Assembly (NCBI GenBank): GCA_945890485.1
Contig: CAMDCN010000018.1
Coordinates: 62,001-126,000 of the forward strand
Direction of reading: 5' to 3'
Length of the DNA stretch: 64,000 nt
From: Candidatus Sulfopaludibacter sp. SbA3
GTDB taxonomy: Bacteria > Acidobacteriota > Terriglobia > Bryobacterales > Bryobacteraceae
Shown here: positions 1 through 7,661 of the stretch, one piece after another
Layout of the letters: the number at the start of each line of letters is the position of its first letter
Position numbering within the stretch: the first letter of the stretch is position 1
Notes under the pieces: model-generated
Databases searched by the model: none
Seen by the model: only the letters and a program-made list of their open reading frames with translations
Told to the model about the DNA's origin: nothing
Translations under genes and position numbers: made by a program

Positions 1-762
1 GCCGAGCTGCTCGACGGCTATCGTGCCATGGCCAAGCGGATCGACCCCACGCTCGTGAAACTGTTCCGGAAGTTACCGCGGACGCCCTATGGCGTTGATC
101 CGATTCCCGCTGAGATTGCGCCGGACACGACGGCGGCCTACTATCAGCCGCCGGCAGGCGACGGTTCGCGTGCTGGCATGTATCACGTGAATCTCTATAA
201 GCCGGAGATGCGGCCCAAGTGGGAGATGATGGCGCTGAGCTTGCACGAATCCGTGCCGGGCCATCACACCCAGATCGCTTACGCCCAGGAGATGGGTGAA
301 GTGCCGAAGTTCCGGCGTTTTCAGGCGAGTTTCACCGCCTATGTCGAGGGCTGGGCGCTCTATGCCGAAAGCTTGGGCGACGAATTGGGCCTCTATGACG
401 ACCCATATTCCAAGTTCGGCCAGTTGACGTATGAGATGTGGCGGGCGGTGCGTCTCGTTGTCGATACCGGCATTCACCATAAGCGCTGGAGCCGTCAGCA
501 GGCGATCGACTACTTTCTGGCCAATGCGCCGAAGACCGAGCTTGACGTGACCAACGAAATTGATCGGTATATCGGCTGGCCGGGCCAGGCCCTGGGCTAC
601 AAGATCGGCGAACTCAAAATCAAAGAGCTGCGGCGGCGAACGCAGGAAAAACTTGGGCCGAAATTTGATGTGCGTGAGTTCCACGACGTCGTGCTATCGA
701 CCGGCGCCGTGCCGCTGGATGTGCTGGAAAAGCGAGTAATGGACTGGGTGAATGGGAATTAA
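1..762 (+). CDS. DUF885 family protein (M2/thermolysin-like metallopeptidase fold), C-terminal part
   Basis: The reading frame is open at the left edge, so only the last 253 residues are present. They contain the DUF885 hallmark HESVPGHH at about residues 82-89 of the fragment, a HExxPGHH zinc-binding motif like those of metallopeptidases. It is followed by the family's [11 protein letters not shown] stretch, where the Glu is the probable third metal ligand. Members are usually exported proteins of about 550-600 residues and probable peptidases; the substrate is unknown. The signal peptide and N-terminal half lie outside the window. The stop codon overlaps the start of the next small membrane-protein gene, so the two are probably co-translated. 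The family call is firm; enzymatic activity is inferred from the motif. Confidence 0.88.
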   Translation, partial: AELLDGYRAMAKRIDPTLVKLFRKLPRTPYGVDPIPAEIAPDTTAAYYQPPAGDGSRAGMYHVNLYKPEMRPKWEMMALSLHESVPGHHTQIAYAQEMGEVPKFRRFQASFTAYVEGWALYAESLGDELGLYDDPYSKFGQLTYEMWRAVRLVVDTGIHHKRWSRQQAIDYFLANAPKTELDVTNEIDRYIGWPGQALGYKIGELKIKELRRRTQEKLGPKFDVREFHDVVLSTGAVPLDVLEKRVMDWVNGN

Positions 763-982
763 ACGAGCGCTGGCGCACGTGATGATCGGGATTGGCGTCG
801 GCCTCTTGGGCTATGTGGGCTACTGGATCGTAGGCTTGCTACAAGCAGCCAAAGCTGCCGCGGATGCAGGGCAACGGGCCTCCGCCGGCCCGATGCTCGT
901 CTGGGTGATGGCGATCGTTCCGGCCGCGATGGTGCTGATTATCGTGGGTATTGTGATGCGGACTAAAAGCCGCTCGGCTTAA
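752..982 (+). CDS. small two-TM membrane protein, unknown function
   Basis: A 76-residue protein with two clear hydrophobic segments (about residues 7-30 and 48-68), joined by an Ala/Gly-rich polar loop and ending in a basic tail (RTKSRSA). It starts inside the last codons of the DUF885 gene with an 11-nt overlap, consistent with co-translation. Its 3' end overlaps the convergent epimerase gene by 20 nt. I do not recognise a family. A small inner-membrane protein is all the sequence supports. Confidence 0.6.
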   Translation: MGIKRALAHVMIGIGVGLLGYVGYWIVGLLQAAKAAADAGQRASAGPMLVWVMAIVPAAMVLIIVGIVMRTKSRSA

Positions 983-2012
983 CCCAGAAGCTCTCTTTCC
1001 ACACGCCGCCGCCGGGAATCGACTGGAGTTCCGGGTACTTGCCGGCATGCGCGAGATTGGCTCCGTTCGTGATGCCGGTCATCGGCTCGAAGCAGATGAA
1101 GTTGCGGCCTGGGGGCGCATAGACGACAGCCACTGGATATTTGGGGCCATAGACCACCTCAATCTTCTGCTGCTTGCCCTTTACCGAAAACGTGGCGTTG
1201 GCGGCTAGGCCCGTGAAGACGTCGTCGAGCTGTTTGCCGCGCAGGGTGACCGGTGAGGTGTAGGGGTTCGGAGTGCGCTCGCCCGTGGGGGTCAGCTTTT
1301 CGTTGAGCTTGACGTGTTCGCGCGCTGGCAACGTCACCTGCCAATCGTCGCGGGGCGCGTCAGTGAGCTGGTAATAGGGATGGTAGCCGATGACGAGTGG
1401 CATCGCGTCGAAGGCGAGGTTGGTTACCTCCGTGTGGACTTCGAGGTTGCCGTTCTGCAGGCGATAGGTGATGTCGATCGTATGCGCGAAGGGCCACTGG
1501 GCCATATAGGCCGGGATGCGGAAAAACTCGAGGCGGAAGGTCAGCCACGCCTGATCGGGGCCGTCGTAGATGCCGATCATCTTCCATTCCGGCGCATAGT
1601 TCAGCAGGCCGTGGATGGGCTGCTTGTTGCCGTCGAAACGGTAGTTGCCGATGCCGGCGTCGAGCGCGTAGTGCTTGCCATTGGCGTAGAAGCCTTCATG
1701 GTCAAGTCGGTTGGCCCATGGGGCCAGAAACGGCGTGCCGAGCAGAGTGGGCTTGGCCTTCAACTGGCTGAGCTTCTCGTAAGGAGAGAAGAGGATCTCC
1801 TGGCCCTTCACCTTCATGCTGTACGCGTTGGCGCCGAGAGTGGGGGCGATCCGGACTGCGACGTCCGCCGTCGTGTCCCGTAGGGTGTAGATGCCGATGC
1901 CGTCATCGACAGCGGACTTCGCTTCGTAGCGGGCAGCCGTAAGTTCAGAAGTCATGAGAAGAGCGAGGAAAAGAGAGGAGCGCAAGTTAGTCGTACCGTT
2001 CGCGAAGGTCAA
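963..2012 (-). CDS. aldose 1-epimerase family protein, exported
   Basis: A protein of up to 349 residues with the galactose mutarotase fold, interconverting alpha and beta anomers of aldoses. Visible landmarks are NRLD near the N-terminal third, PIHGLL and GYHPYYQL (the two conserved catalytic or substrate-binding His regions), and CFEPMTG with the general-base Glu near the C-terminus. A hydrophobic stretch SSLFLALLM followed by TAA suggests export. The start is uncertain. TTG at 2012 has an AGGAG about 10 nt upstream and is used here. A second TTG at 1985 lies directly after the upstream gene's stop, and an ATG at 1955 would remove the signal peptide. The N-terminus overlaps the upstream Cys-rich gene, so they are coupled. 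Confidence 0.85.
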   Translation of the reverse strand: MTFANGTTNLRSSLFLALLMTSELTAARYEAKSAVDDGIGIYTLRDTTADVAVRIAPTLGANAYSMKVKGQEILFSPYEKLSQLKAKPTLLGTPFLAPWANRLDHEGFYANGKHYALDAGIGNYRFDGNKQPIHGLLNYAPEWKMIGIYDGPDQAWLTFRLEFFRIPAYMAQWPFAHTIDITYRLQNGNLEVHTEVTNLAFDAMPLVIGYHPYYQLTDAPRDDWQVTLPAREHVKLNEKLTPTGERTPNPYTSPVTLRGKQLDDVFTGLAANATFSVKGKQQKIEVVYGPKYPVAVVYAPPGRNFICFEPMTGITNGANLAHAGKYPELQSIPGGGVWKESFWVKPSGF

Positions 2013-2379
2013 GCTCGGTCTGCTCCTGACAGCACCAACACTGTCCTGGCGTATAGGTGCGGATGGAGCAGATGTCGCACCAGTATGTCACGAAGAGGCG
2101 TTTTCCGTCCTTCAGTGCGTACATCGCCTTCTTGTGAATCGGGTCTATTTCCAGGGCGTCCGCGGCGCTGGACTGGCCGATGAGTTCGAGTTCGAGGCCG
2201 ATGACGCGCGGATCGTTCAATACACCCAACGTGGGTTCGTCCCCGGTCAGCCGGATCCGTCCTGAGGCGGTATCGAGGAGTTGTCCGGCAAGCAATTTGC
2301 CGCGGAAGGTGGCCGCAGCGGTCTGCGCCCAAGCGGCTATGACGGGAAAAAGTGCGGCGAACAAGCGGCGACGGTTCAC
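1987..2379 (-). CDS. small exported protein with paired-cysteine C-terminus
   Basis: 130 residues. GTG at 2379 is chosen because it follows AAAGG and begins directly with a signal peptide (NRRRLFAALFPVIAAWAQ, likely cleaved after AWAQ). The mature part holds a beta-rich segment, then a C-terminal cysteine cluster of pattern CDIC, about 12 residues, CWCC. This resembles a metal-binding or redox knuckle. I recall similar CxxC/CxCC tails in exported proteins of Solibacter-type Acidobacteria, but that memory is not proof. It overlaps the epimerase start and is divergent from lutA with only 45 nt between. Function unknown. Confidence 0.65.
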   Translation of the reverse strand: MNRRRLFAALFPVIAAWAQTAAATFRGKLLAGQLLDTASGRIRLTGDEPTLGVLNDPRVIGLELELIGQSSAADALEIDPIHKKAMYALKDGKRLFVTYWCDICSIRTYTPGQCWCCQEQTELDLRERYD

Positions 2380-2424
2380 CCTTTCATTGTACAGATCGTC
2401 ACAGTCCTGATACGCTGGGCAGCA

Positions 2425-3087
2425 ATGACCAAACGGGTCTCTCTCTTCGTGACGTGCGTGGTGGACCAACTGCTGCCGCGCGCGGGGCTGGCCATGGCTG
2501 AAGTGTTGACTCAGGTGGGCTGCGAAGTGGAGTTCCGTCCGGCGCAGACCTGTTGCGGAAGGCCCGCGTACGAGGCGGGCTGCCGGGAACAGGCGAAACT
2601 CGTGGGCGAACATTTTCTGGCTAGTTTTGCCGATGCGGAGTTTATCGTTACGCCATCGACCAGTTGCGCTTCGATGCTGCGAAAGCGCCTCCCCGAGTTG
2701 AGTGGCGCGGCAGCGCGAGAGACGGCTGCGCGGGTTTGGGAGTTCTCCCGGTTTCTGGTGGAGATTGCGAAGGTGGACGATGTCGGCGCCCGGTTCGAGC
2801 ACTCCGTGGTGGTGCAGGATGCCGAAGGACTGAATTGCGGCCATCGGTTGCTCAGCCACGTGAAGGGACTGGAGCAGTTGCCCCTGAATGACTGGACAGG
2901 CAGTGGGAATCTATGGGGTCGCAGCGAGCCGGTGACCCCGGCGCTGGTCAACCGGATCGTCGCCAGTGGAGCAAGCCACGTTATCGGAATGGAGACCGAA
3001 CGGTTGCTTCTGTTGCGGGGGGCGTTGCAGCGGGGCGGTCATGCCATTGAAACGGTACACCTGGCCGAGGTCCTGGCGAGCCGATGA
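2425..3087 (+). CDS. lutA: LutA/LldE-type lactate utilization Fe-S protein, second cluster motif lost
   Basis: 220 residues, a little shorter than usual LutA (about 240). LutA, LutB and LutC form the iron-sulfur L-lactate oxidase complex in the cytoplasm. The first CCG half is intact: Cys11 (FVTC), Cys43-Cys44 (TCCGRP) and Cys81 (STSC). In the second half the expected HDSC, CCGFGG and GCL motifs are replaced by QDAEG, GSGNLWG and TERLL, so its cluster ligands are missing. The ending HLAEVLAS is normal for the family. The start is ATG 2425; the last codons overlap lutB by 4 nt. A 45-nt gap separates it from the divergent gene and must contain the promoter. Confidence 0.85.
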   Translation: MTKRVSLFVTCVVDQLLPRAGLAMAEVLTQVGCEVEFRPAQTCCGRPAYEAGCREQAKLVGEHFLASFADAEFIVTPSTSCASMLRKRLPELSGAAARETAARVWEFSRFLVEIAKVDDVGARFEHSVVVQDAEGLNCGHRLLSHVKGLEQLPLNDWTGSGNLWGRSEPVTPALVNRIVASGASHVIGMETERLLLLRGALQRGGHAIETVHLAEVLASR

Positions 3088-3950
3088 CGAAGCCTGCCGA
3101 AATTCGCGCCCATGTGTTGGCGAACCTGGACCACTATCTGGCGGAGCTCGAAAAGCAGCTCACGGGTCAGGGAGGCACGGTCGTCTACCTGCGCAGCGCG
3201 GACGAGGCGGCCGACTATATTGAACTGCTGGCCCGGGAGCGCGAAGTTCGAGTGACCGGTGGGGCAGAGGGAATTCGCCGGCAGATAGAGCAGCTGGAAC
3301 CGCGGCTAGAAGATTATCTCAAGGGCGAGCCCTGCGTGGCCGTGGAGAGTGTGGCGATAGAAGGCAGCGGGATTGGACTCGCCGGCGCGGCGTTTCTGAT
3401 TGCGGACGCCGGGGCGATTTGTCTCGCCGGCGAGCGCACAGGCGCTGCGCGGCCCCGCGTCCAAGTGGTGCTGGCGGGCATTGAGAAAGTGTTGCCGCGC
3501 ATGCGCGACATGGCGGTGTTTTTGCCGTTGGTCGGCGGTAGCGATGTCCGGTTCCTGACCGGACCCCGGCGCGCCGGGGAGCTGGACGGGCCGGAAGAGC
3601 TCTACCTGATTCTGCTGGATGGAGGCCGTTCCGAATTGCTGGCCAACCAGGAGAAGCGGGACCTTTTGCGCTGTGTCCGGTGTGGTGATTGCTTGCCCGG
3701 CCAAGCAGGTGGAAGGGCGGTGACCTGCCCCGTGGCGATCGACATCGAGAGCCTGCCGCTGCTGCTGCGCGAAGAGGCTCCCGCGGAAGTGAGTGGTTGG
3801 AAGTTCCGGCTGTGGGGGTTCGTGATGGGGAGACCTCGCCTCTACGAGTTTGCCGGGCAGATGCTGCGCGCATTCTGGCGAGAACAGTGGGGGCTGCCGG
3901 CGCCCGCGGCGAAGACCTTTCGACAATTGTGGCGGGAGGGCAAGAAGTAA
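3084..3950 (+). CDS. lutB: LutB-type lactate utilization protein, compact form
   Basis: 288 residues against about 470 for standard LutB. A LUD domain is recognisable from IADAGAICL, GIEKVLPRM, LTGPRRAGELDGPEEL and LLDGGRS. It is followed by CVRCGDC (Cys197, 200, 203) and CPVAID (Cys215), and the family's closing segment FRQLWREGK. Canonical LutB binds two 4Fe-4S clusters through eight cysteines. Here the stretch holding the second CxxC set is deleted, leaving ligands for one. About 60 N-terminal residues and the LUD central loop are also missing. It overlaps lutA by 4 nt and lutC by 1 nt (TAATG). The compaction runs through the gene without frameshifts, so it looks selected and not decayed. 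Confidence 0.85.
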   Translation: MTKPAEIRAHVLANLDHYLAELEKQLTGQGGTVVYLRSADEAADYIELLAREREVRVTGGAEGIRRQIEQLEPRLEDYLKGEPCVAVESVAIEGSGIGLAGAAFLIADAGAICLAGERTGAARPRVQVVLAGIEKVLPRMRDMAVFLPLVGGSDVRFLTGPRRAGELDGPEELYLILLDGGRSELLANQEKRDLLRCVRCGDCLPGQAGGRAVTCPVAIDIESLPLLLREEAPAEVSGWKFRLWGFVMGRPRLYEFAGQMLRAFWREQWGLPAPAAKTFRQLWREGKK

Positions 3951-4537
3951 TGTCGCGCGACGCACTCTTCGAAAGCCTGCGCTTGGCGCTGGGCCGCAAG
4001 AAATTTCAGAAGCCCTCGACGCCACCGGAACCCTTGCTCTTGAACCGGAACTGGACGCTCGAGCAGAGGTTGGAGCGGTTTCGCGAAGCCTTTGCAGCGC
4101 AAGGCGGAATGCTGCATGAAGTGAGTTCCGCCGAACAGGCCCAGGCGCTGGTGGCGGAACTGTTGGCCGGAGGCGAGGCCGTGGCTTCCGGCGCTCCGCT
4201 GTTGGCCGAGTTAGGGATTTTGGCGCTGGCGGGCGTTCAATCGGGATTCACCGATGCGGAACTTCTTCGTAACGCATGCCGGACGGCGCGCATCGGAATT
4301 AGTAGTTGCCATTGTCTCCTGGCGGAGAGCGGCACGGTGGTTCTGCGGTTTACACCGGAAGAGCCCAGGTCGATCGCCCTTGGTTTACCGTTGTCCTTAA
4401 TCATCGTTTCGCGCCGAAAGTTGCTTACGAATTTGGACGAACTGCTTGGTCTAAATCCTCGCAGTTTCGAGTCAGCCAGTGAAACAGCAATGGTTAATGG
4501 GTCCGAAAGCAGTGAAATCCACCTGATCTTGGTCTAG
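3950..4537 (+). CDS. lutC: LutC-type LUD-domain protein
   Basis: 195 residues, LUD (LutC/YkgG) family, third component of the lactate oxidation complex. Family features are ASGAPLLAELGI, the central GISSCHCLLAESGTVVL segment and the C-terminal EIHLILV strand. The usual GPSRTADIE signature before the last strand is replaced by a shorter VNGSESSEIH, so this subunit is also reduced. The ATG at 3950 overlaps the lutB stop (TAATG), showing strict coupling. The outer-membrane barrel gene begins 6 nt after the stop. Confidence 0.8.
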   Translation: MSRDALFESLRLALGRKKFQKPSTPPEPLLLNRNWTLEQRLERFREAFAAQGGMLHEVSSAEQAQALVAELLAGGEAVASGAPLLAELGILALAGVQSGFTDAELLRNACRTARIGISSCHCLLAESGTVVLRFTPEEPRSIALGLPLSLIIVSRRKLLTNLDELLGLNPRSFESASETAMVNGSESSEIHLILV

Positions 4538-4543
4538 AGGAAG

Positions 4544-5128
4544 ATGCGCTTCACGATTCTCTTCGGTTGTCTTGCCATTGTCTGTCCGGCGCAATTGCTT
4601 GAGGTTGGGGTCCATGGGGGCCAGCACCGCTTTTCCAGGGCGGCGATTGGGAGTAGCTCCGAGAGTCCGGATGCTCCGAATGAGTACAGCCTCGACGGGG
4701 GATTCCGCTTGGGATTCCGCATGACGACGAACACGGACACCTACTTTGGTCACGAGTTCGGATACGCCTATAACCGGACGAAGCTGGTATTCGACACGAC
4801 CGGCGAACGGCAGGGCATGGCGACGCATCAGGGAATGTATAACTTCTTGACCTACGCGACGCGGGAAGGCACCAGGGTTCGCCCGTTCGCCACTGGCGGA
4901 GTGCACTTTTCGAACTTTGTCCAGCCCGGTGCCTCGGCGACGCAGGGGGGCGGTTCAACAAAGTTCGGTGTTAACTACGGCGGAGGGCTGAAAATCAGAG
5001 TGAGCCAGATGTTTCTGATTCGCTTTGACGTGCGGCAATATGCCACGCCGAAACCATTTCCGTTGTTCAATCGTTCCGGCTGGATAGGACAGACCGAATA
5101 TTCCGCAGGCTTCTCGTTCGTTCTGTGA
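4544..5128 (+). CDS. outer-membrane beta-barrel protein
   Basis: 194 residues beginning with a signal peptide (RFTILFGCLAIVCPAQ). The rest alternates polar and aromatic residues in amphipathic strands (for example GFRLGFRM, TYFGHEFGYAY, FLIRFDVRQYA) and ends in a strand, YSAGFSFVL, as in OmpA-like eight-stranded barrels. Start ATG 4544 is preceded by AGAGGAAG. It lies 6 nt after lutC, so it may be read from the lut promoter, although a role in lactate use is not evident. It ends convergently against the DUF3592 gene. Confidence 0.7.
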   Translation: MRFTILFGCLAIVCPAQLLEVGVHGGQHRFSRAAIGSSSESPDAPNEYSLDGGFRLGFRMTTNTDTYFGHEFGYAYNRTKLVFDTTGERQGMATHQGMYNFLTYATREGTRVRPFATGGVHFSNFVQPGASATQGGGSTKFGVNYGGGLKIRVSQMFLIRFDVRQYATPKPFPLFNRSGWIGQTEYSAGFSFVL

Positions 5129-5836
5129 CTATTTGGCGGGTCGAATTCCGAAGAGGTCGACCTCACTCCGCCGTGGTTCATCGCGATCGAAGACGATCCG
5201 AATGGACTGGCCTACGGGGAACTTATCCATGTAGTTCGGGGGCACCGTTGGAGAAATGCCTTCGTACCATCGTCCGTTGGGGCCTTGGTAGGCGTAAGTG
5301 AATTGGGTCGGCCCGATGGTCTTATCTTCAATCACATGGGCTCGCACCGAACTGTTGATGGGGAACCCATGTTTCAGTAGATGCACAATGCGGAAGATCT
5401 GAAACGCTCGTCTTGCCAGAATGACCAAGGCCACCGCCATGATCAGCACGCCTAGCACCAGCACGCCGATACGCAGAGTTCTATCCATACTCTGCCGCCC
5501 ACTTGTAGCGATGTCATAGAGCTCCGGCCGCCGCCGATCATAGCGGATCTCGACGAAACCCGCAGTCCGCGCCGCAGACGCTCCAGGACCTTCAAGCAGA
5601 GCTTCGCCACGGTGCAGCGCCGACTTATCGTCGAGATACTCAAACAGCACCCAATAGCGATCACCACGTGTCTCGCTCTCGCGGACGCGCGCCCGCACCA
5701 CATCTCCATGGATTTCGAGATCCGCTGAATTCCGGGTCAGAAAATAGCCGGACAGCGCCAAGGTGAATCCAATGGAGAGTGGCGCCAGGAAGCCTAAAAA
5801 GACCAATCGCAGCGAAAGCTGCCAGTAACCCCACAT
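5129..5836 (-). CDS. DUF3592-type membrane protein
   Basis: 235 residues with two hydrophobic helices (about residues 9-31 and 117-140). Each is followed by a soluble beta-rich domain of the DUF3592 type: GDVVRARVRE...YWVLFEY...VEIRYDRRRPELYDI, and a second copy with FTYAYQGPNGRWYEG...IRIVFDRDEP. The duplicated pattern of a V-x-A-x-V strand, a Y-rich strand and a phi-x-Y/F-DR-x-x-P ending is typical. Function unknown. No operon partner is obvious. Confidence 0.6.
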   Translation of the reverse strand: MWGYWQLSLRLVFLGFLAPLSIGFTLALSGYFLTRNSADLEIHGDVVRARVRESETRGDRYWVLFEYLDDKSALHRGEALLEGPGASAARTAGFVEIRYDRRRPELYDIATSGRQSMDRTLRIGVLVLGVLIMAVALVILARRAFQIFRIVHLLKHGFPINSSVRAHVIEDKTIGPTQFTYAYQGPNGRWYEGISPTVPPNYMDKFPVGQSIRIVFDRDEPRRSEVDLFGIRPAK

Positions 5837-5881
5837 GCCAAACCCTAGTGTCTCATGGCCGGCAAGACAGCGCGAGGTTCG

Positions 5882-6175
5882 TTAAGCGCGTTGAGAGGCT
5901 TGCTCGCCCGCGGCTTGAACGGCGGGGCCTTCACTACGCGCCACGCTGAGCATTAACCGGCGACCTTGATAGTCGCCGCCATTGAGAGAGTCCACCGCCT
6001 GCTGGGCTTCGTCTGGAGTGGCGAAATCAGCAAATCCGAACCCGCGGGAGTCTCCGGTCAGACGATGATGAACAATCGCTACGGCCGTAGGAGAGAATCC
6101 TTGCTGGGCGAACCATGACTCAAGTTCGGTTTCGGTTGCTTGGAAGGGAATATTCCCGATGAAGAGTTTTTTCAT
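5882..6175 (-). CDS. RRM-domain RNA-binding protein
   Basis: 97 residues comprising one RNA-recognition motif. RNP-2 is KLFIGNIP (residues 3-10) and RNP-1 is RGFGFADF (about 45-52), both with the aromatic residues that stack on RNA bases. The C-terminal tail is short and low-complexity. Bacterial single-RRM proteins of this kind resemble the cyanobacterial cold-inducible Rbp proteins, and the AT-rich leader upstream would suit such regulation. Target RNAs are unknown. It is monocistronic, with a weak hairpin and T-tract between it and the preceding minus-strand gene. Confidence 0.85.
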   Translation of the reverse strand: MKKLFIGNIPFQATETELESWFAQQGFSPTAVAIVHHRLTGDSRGFGFADFATPDEAQQAVDSLNGGDYQGRRLMLSVARSEGPAVQAAGEQASQRA

Positions 6176-6224
6176 AAGCTTACCCGGACGCCTTCTGAAA
6201 AGGATCCATAAATATAACTTAATG

Positions 6225-6242
6225 AAAAAGCGCTAACCGCGC
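6225..6242 (-). terminator. weak intrinsic terminator candidate
   Basis: On the minus strand a GCGC-GGTTA-GCGC hairpin (4-bp stem) is followed directly by TTTTT. It sits 23 nt after the stop of the exported hypothetical gene and upstream of the RRM gene. The stem is short, so it could be chance. Confidence 0.3.
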
Positions 6243-6264
6243 AAGTAAATTCAAGTGCCTGTAG

Positions 6265-6729
6265 CTACTTTACAGTAGGGTCTTGCCGTTCGAAGACGAC
6301 GGATTGCTCCAGCACCCCATTCGGAGTGTCGAGTTTGCGTTGGAGGGTCAAGGTCTTTTTGTCGGCGGAGAGGGAGAGGCGGTCGTCCAGTTCGATGGGC
6401 GTTCCGTTAAATTCAAACTTACTTTTGACTGTAAGCACTTCGCCGTCCCAGCGGGATACGGATTTCAGAGCATTGCCACGAATTTCGCTGGTTGTTTCGG
6501 TCCCATCCGTTTTCAGGTTGATGGTTCCCGCCCACTCCCCGCGTTCGGAGGACTGGCTCTCGTCGATCTTGACCGTGGGTTCCTTGTGCTCAATCACCCG
6601 GGTGTACTTGTCGGGGCTCGGCATGGCGCCGAAGTTGCTTTTGGCGACATTTGCCTTCCAGGAGCCGCTGAAATCTGGTGCGGCGAAGACGGCAAGCGAA
6701 CACGCGAGGAAGGCGACGACGGACTTCAT
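6265..6729 (-). CDS. exported hypothetical protein
   Basis: 154 residues with a signal peptide (KSVVAFLACSLAVFAAPDFSG, cleavage near FAA). It then has a beta-rich sequence opening with SGSWKANVAKSNFG and containing GEWAGTINLKTDGTE and LSADKKTLTLQRKL. I have seen this SG-x-W-x-x-x-x-x-KS-x-FG opening in many exported acidobacterial hypotheticals, and a lipocalin or beta-sandwich fold is plausible. No catalytic motif is visible. It is divergent from the HEAT-repeat gene. Confidence 0.6.
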   Translation of the reverse strand: MKSVVAFLACSLAVFAAPDFSGSWKANVAKSNFGAMPSPDKYTRVIEHKEPTVKIDESQSSERGEWAGTINLKTDGTETTSEIRGNALKSVSRWDGEVLTVKSKFEFNGTPIELDDRLSLSADKKTLTLQRKLDTPNGVLEQSVVFERQDPTVK

Positions 6730-6794
6730 ATTTTGGAGTATATCTCACGAGCTGCTCAAATTATCGGTGGGTTGGTCGATAAAGGCGGCATACG

Positions 6795-7661
6795 ATGCGC
6801 TCAAATGCGGAAAATTGGACGTCCGTTCTAGCCGGTTGCGCCACGAGCGCAAGCCGGCAGCTAGAAACGTGGTTCAGCCTGTCGGAACCGCCTGATCTGT
6901 TTGAGCACCTGATGACGACACTCCAAGGAGATACGGAGGGGCAGGCGGAGTTCCTGATGGAGTCTCATATCGTCTCGAGAGCGCTCTTGGCGCCGGAGGT
7001 CTTGACCGACACCCAGGCCCGAGAGTTGATGTCGATTGCCATGGCTCGGGATTCGTTGTTTGATATGAAGCTGCTGCAGCGGTTGCTCGCGCAGCGGGCT
7101 TGGCCATTGGAGGTGCCCTACACGGAGATCCAACGGTGCCTGTTTCTGGTGGAGGACGCCCCGGAGCCCAACCGGATCACCGTGACGCTGCTGAAGTTCA
7201 CGCGCCATCCCGACATCCGTGTGCAGTCAAAGGCGGCGAAGTTGCTGGGGCGGCACCTGTCGAGCATGGACAAGATTGAGGAACTCTATTCGAGCCCGAA
7301 TGAACGAGTCCGGGCAAACCTGATTGAAGGAATCGCCCGGCGGAAGGACCTCGAACACATCATGCCGCTGGTGGAGCGAGCCGCGCAGGACCCGTCCAAC
7401 CGGGTCTCCACTATGGCGCTGGCCATCTTGGCCCGGAGAGGGCACAAGATGAGCCAGACTTTGTTGGCCATGCGCCGTCGTTCCAAGGTGGAGTCGATCA
7501 GCTGGGCTGCGAACTTTGCTCACGAGGTCCTGGTGCGGCCGTTTCAGGCCGGCGACCTGGGGAATCTAGCGGCCGCCCTTAACGGGATGGGTATGGAGCC
7601 GACTGTGGTGCCGGCTGTAGCCGAAGTAGATGGCGAGGCCGAGGCCCATCCAGATAAATAG
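6795..7661 (+). CDS. HEAT-repeat protein
   Basis: 288 residues, entirely helical by inspection, with no signal peptide. Repeating helix pairs such as LLKFTRHPDIRVQSKAAKLL, PNERVRANLIEGIA and DPSNRVSTMALAILARRG are HEAT/PBS-lyase-like repeats (P/D-x-x-V-R-x-x-A). These usually serve as a protein-binding scaffold. Its last 32 codons lie antisense to the 3' end of the amino-acid permease gene, and the tail after about residue 258 loses the repeat pattern. A closely similar architecture precedes effector domains in other acidobacterial proteins, but here no further domain follows. Partner unknown. Confidence 0.65.
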   Translation: MRSNAENWTSVLAGCATSASRQLETWFSLSEPPDLFEHLMTTLQGDTEGQAEFLMESHIVSRALLAPEVLTDTQARELMSIAMARDSLFDMKLLQRLLAQRAWPLEVPYTEIQRCLFLVEDAPEPNRITVTLLKFTRHPDIRVQSKAAKLLGRHLSSMDKIEELYSSPNERVRANLIEGIARRKDLEHIMPLVERAAQDPSNRVSTMALAILARRGHKMSQTLLAMRRRSKVESISWAANFAHEVLVRPFQAGDLGNLAAALNGMGMEPTVVPAVAEVDGEAEAHPDK

